Shown here in pieces: positions 13,424 to 15,223 of a stretch of DNA of 15,223 bases (position 1 is its first letter; every line of letters starts with the position of its first letter). Below the pieces are notes generated by a model. That model worked only from the letters and a program-made list of their open reading frames with translations, had not been told where the DNA came from and did no database searches. Source of the stretch: an uncultured Clostridia bacterium (lineage in GTDB: Bacteria > Bacillota > Clostridia > TANB77 > CAG-508). The translations under genes were made by a program, and so were the position numbers. The stretch lies in NCBI GenBank assembly GCA_949045875.1, contig CARPYP010000031.1, positions 1 to 15,223 of the forward strand, in the 5' to 3' direction.

Positions 13424-13588
13424 ATGGCAGCAAAAGGACCAAGAGAAAGTATCACATTAGAATGTACAGAGTGTAAAAGAAGAAATTATATGACATCAAA
13501 AAATAAGAGAAACAATGCAGACAGATTAGAAATAATTAAATATTGTAAATTCTGCAAAAAACGTACTACACATAAAGAAACTAAATAA
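13424..13588 (+). CDS. rpmG: 50S ribosomal protein L33 (zinc-binding form)
   Basis: 54 residues, MAAKGPRESITLEC at the start. Two CxxC pairs (C14/C17 and C41/C44) mark the zinc-binding version of L33. The family core NYMTSKNKRN and the LEIIKYCKFCKK stretch are intact. GGAGGTG precedes the ATG by about 10 bases. rpmG directly before secE-nusG is the standard Firmicute order. It sits in the large subunit near the E site. Confidence 0.96.
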   Translation: MAAKGPRESITLECTECKRRNYMTSKNKRNNADRLEIIKYCKFCKKRTTHKETK

Positions 13589-13612
13589 AATAACTTTTAG
13601 GAGGTACAAAAG

Positions 13613-14002
13613 GTGGCAAAACAAGAAAAGGAAAAAGAAAATAAAAAACAAAAACATTTTTGGAAAGATTTTAAAGCTGAATTAAAGAAAGTTATTTGGC
13701 CAACAAAAAAGCAACTAACAAATAATACAATTGTTGTTGTTGCAATGGTTTTAGTTACTACTGTAATAGTTCTAATATTAGATTTAGCATTTGAAGCTTT
13801 AAATACATATGGAATAAACAAAGTAAAACATAAAGTACAAGACTCAATTTCTGCAAATGTTGATGAAAATGAAGACAACTCAGAAAACAATAAAGAAGAA
13901 GAAGAGAATAATAACGAAGAAAGTAATCAAGAATCAGACTCTAATAATGAAGAAAATAATCAAGAACCAGAAGAAAATAATCAAACAACAGAGCAACAAT
14001 AA
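13613..14002 (+). CDS. secE: Preprotein translocase subunit SecE with long acidic C-terminal tail
   Basis: SecE clamps SecY in the SecYEG channel. The GTG start is 8 bases after AGGAGGT. A basic N-terminal arm holds the conserved FWKDFKAELKKVIWPTKKQ motif (W29-P30), followed by one membrane helix at about 38-60. Standard Firmicute SecE ends soon after this helix (about 60-75 residues). Here some 70 more residues follow, and residues 81-129 are almost only Glu, Asn, Gln, Asp and Ser. With the usual SecE topology this tail would face outside the cytoplasmic membrane. It ends 18 bp before nusG. Identity is sure from motif and position; the tail's role is unknown. Confidence 0.94.
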   Translation: MAKQEKEKENKKQKHFWKDFKAELKKVIWPTKKQLTNNTIVVVAMVLVTTVIVLILDLAFEALNTYGINKVKHKVQDSISANVDENEDNSENNKEEEENNNEESNQESDSNNEENNQEPEENNQTTEQQ

Positions 14003-14020
14003 TATTAAGGAGGCCTAATA

Positions 14021-14554
14021 ATGGCACATCAAAATGAGGACTTAATACCAAGATGGTATGTAATACATACATATTCAGGATATGAAAACAAAGTAAAAAC
14101 AGACTTAGAAAAAACTGTAAAAAATAGGGAACTTGAAGATTACTTTTTTGAAATAATTGTACCAATGGAAGAGCAAATCGAAATCAAAGAAGGAAAAAGA
14201 GAAACAAAATTAAAGAAAGTTTTCCCAGGATATGTATTAATAAAAATGATAGTAACAGATTCTACATGGTATATTGTAAGAAATACAAGAGGAGTTACAG
14301 GTTTCGTAGGTTCAGGAACTAACCCAATACCACTTACAGACGATGAAATCAGGGCAATGGGATTTGAGGAAGTTCCAGTCAATGTAGACTATAGTATAAA
14401 AGACTCTGTAAGAATTATAGGTGGTGCATTAGAAGGCTTTGTAGGAACTGTTGAAGAAATCAACAAAGAAAAAGGCAAAGTTAAAGTTATAGTTTCAATG
14501 TTCGGAAGAGAAACACCAGTAGAACTAGAATTTTCTCAAGTGCAAAAAGTCTAA
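14021..14554 (+). CDS. nusG: Transcription termination/antitermination protein NusG
   Basis: NusG binds RNA polymerase to control pausing and links it to Rho or the ribosome. 177 residues: NGN domain (about 10-110) with RWYVIHTYSGYENKV and VFPGYVLIKM, a short linker, and a C-terminal KOW domain (about 125-177) with GALEGFVGTVEEIN. AGGAGG lies 8 bases before the ATG. It is co-directional with secE and rplK in the usual order. All core motifs are present and the length is normal. Confidence 0.97.
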   Translation: MAHQNEDLIPRWYVIHTYSGYENKVKTDLEKTVKNRELEDYFFEIIVPMEEQIEIKEGKRETKLKKVFPGYVLIKMIVTDSTWYIVRNTRGVTGFVGSGTNPIPLTDDEIRAMGFEEVPVNVDYSIKDSVRIIGGALEGFVGTVEEINKEKGKVKVIVSMFGRETPVELEFSQVQKV

Positions 14555-14640
14555 AAAGAGTTAACTTGATATAACATAAAATATATCTTTAAATAATTAT
14601 AGAATAAAACATAAATCATTAAAAGGAGGTGCAAGAAGAA

Positions 14641-15069
14641 ATGGCACAAAAAGAAATCACAAATGTTATAAAATTGCAAATAGAAGCAGGAAAAGCAACA
14701 CCAGCTCCACCAGTAGGTCCAGCATTAGGTTCAAGTGGAGTAAACATCATGCAATTCGTAAAAGAATTCAATGACAAAACAGCAAATCAACCAGGAATGA
14801 CAATACCAGTAGTGATAACAGTATATAAAGACAAATCATTCACATTCATAACAAAAGTTCCACCAGTTGCTGTATTAATAAAAAAGGCAATAAAAATAGA
14901 AAAAGGATCAGGAAAACCAAACAAAGAAAAAGTAGCAAAAATAACAAAAGAGCAAGTAAAACAAATAGCAGAACAAAAAATGGAAGACTTAAACGCGGCA
15001 ACAGTAGAAGCTGCAATGAATATGGTAGCAGGTACAGCTAGATCAATGGGTGTAGTAGTTACAGAATAA
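14641..15069 (+). CDS. rplK: 50S ribosomal protein L11
   Basis: L11 forms the GTPase-associated stalk base on 23S rRNA and is the target of thiostrepton-type antibiotics. 142 residues (family about 141): N-terminal IKLQIEAGKATPAPPVGPALG (pieces at 10-30), PGMTIPVVITVY, PPVAVLIKKA, and the C-terminal rRNA-binding domain ending in ARSMGVVV. The ATG at 14641 is preferred to the in-frame GTG at 14629, which lies within the RBS AGGAGGTG. rplA normally follows but the window ends in repeated copies of this gene's tail: bases from 15006 on recur at 15135 with one synonymous change. Confidence 0.97.
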   Translation: MAQKEITNVIKLQIEAGKATPAPPVGPALGSSGVNIMQFVKEFNDKTANQPGMTIPVVITVYKDKSFTFITKVPPVAVLIKKAIKIEKGSGKPNKEKVAKITKEQVKQIAEQKMEDLNAATVEAAMNMVAGTARSMGVVVTE

Positions 15070-15094
15070 AAAGTAGAAAAAAAGCTTCTACATG
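15006..15094 (+). repeat. Direct repeat copy 1: rplK 3' end and downstream hairpin
   Basis: 89 bp from AGAAGCTGCAATG in rplK through TTCTACATG past its stop are repeated at 15135-15223 with 88 of 89 bases identical (GCT to GCC, both Ala). The unit begins exactly at AGAAGCT, whose inverse AGCTTCT lies at 15083-15089. GTAGAA/TTCTAC (15073-15078, 15086-15091) also form a small hairpin. Confidence 0.92.
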
Positions 15095-15096
15095 CA

Positions 15097-15123
15097 TGAA
15101 AAATTTGAGTAACAAATTTTTCA
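15097..15123 (+). repeat. Hairpin of the GCATGAAAAATTTG family, rplK copy
   Basis: TGAAAAATTTG (15097-15107), AGTAA loop, CAAATTTTTCA (15113-15123): perfect 11-bp stem. It is nearly identical to 4137-4163 including the GCA before it and the GG after it. Confidence 0.8.
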
Positions 15124-15134
15124 GGTCAAGAAAA

Positions 15135-15223
15135 AGAAGCTGCAATGAATATGGTAGCAGGTACAGCCAGATCAATGGGTGTAGTAGTTACAGAATAAAA
15201 AGTAGAAAAAAAGCTTCTACATG
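15135..15223 (+). repeat. Direct repeat copy 2: displaced rplK 3' end, cut by the window edge
   Basis: This second copy of 15006-15094 keeps the L11 reading frame and stop codon but has no start. The window ends exactly at the CATG that precedes the hairpin in copy 1, so whether another hairpin and a third copy follow cannot be seen. Confidence 0.9.

Noticed and set aside
14555..14628. L11 autoregulatory leader or extra rplK promoter
   Set aside because: The gap is AT-rich with only a weak TTGATA-17-TTAAAT pair and no clear mimic of the L11/L1 rRNA site.
15006..15223. Integron cassette or tRNA-type attachment site at the rplK end
   Set aside because: No attC core sites, integrase or tRNA gene are seen; the interval between the copies is only 40 bp and mostly hairpin.

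Overview
The window is an AT-rich, low-G+C stretch of a spore-forming Firmicute, most likely an uncultured member of the class Clostridia. The evidence is strong AGGAGG ribosome binding sites, heavy use of ATA, AGA and AAA codons, a spoVA operon, a YabE-like 3D protein next to ksgA, and a rpmG-secE-nusG-rplK cluster. The single-base break in spoVAD and a right edge that stops inside a repeat suggest a draft or metagenome contig, but that is inference.

Layout, plus strand first. mfd (175-3252) is followed by a TrmH/SpoU-family RNA methylase (3322-4119). Next comes a repeat-rich accessory stretch (about 4066-5073). It holds a fold-back duplication of the methylase tail, an unrecognised 67-residue ORF, and two copies of a REP-like repeat that bracket a very small locus. 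That locus has a 22-codon hydrophobic peptide gene, a shared bidirectional terminator and a convergent minus-strand promoter, and it looks like a type I toxin-antitoxin module of the Fst/par plan. After it come ksgA (5152-6003), a DUF348-G5-3D cell-wall protein (6178-7197), an ExoIII-type AP endonuclease (7271-8026), an AI-2E-family permease (8207-9370) and a membrane-anchored protein with a BofC-C-like domain (9450-9869).

The middle is on the minus strand: purine nucleoside phosphorylase (9840-10697), then spoVAE, spoVAD (split by one extra base) and spoVAC (11029-13158). The spoVA products take up dipicolinic acid into the developing spore. A roughly 135-bp palindromic insert separates spoVAC from spoVAD. 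From 13290 the plus strand carries the L33-SecE-NusG-L11 transcription/translation cluster, behind a consensus sigma-A-type promoter.

Two things stand out as possibly undescribed. The first is the compact toxin-antitoxin-like locus at 4706-4968. The second is a recurring architecture in which the coding 3' end of a conserved gene (the methylase, and rplK) is repeated just downstream with one synonymous change. In both cases the two copies are separated by an inverted arm of the gene sequence and an 11-5-11 hairpin of shared sequence (GCATGAAAAATTTG, 5 nt, CAAATTTT). A third hairpin of the same kind lies in the spoVAC-spoVAD gap.
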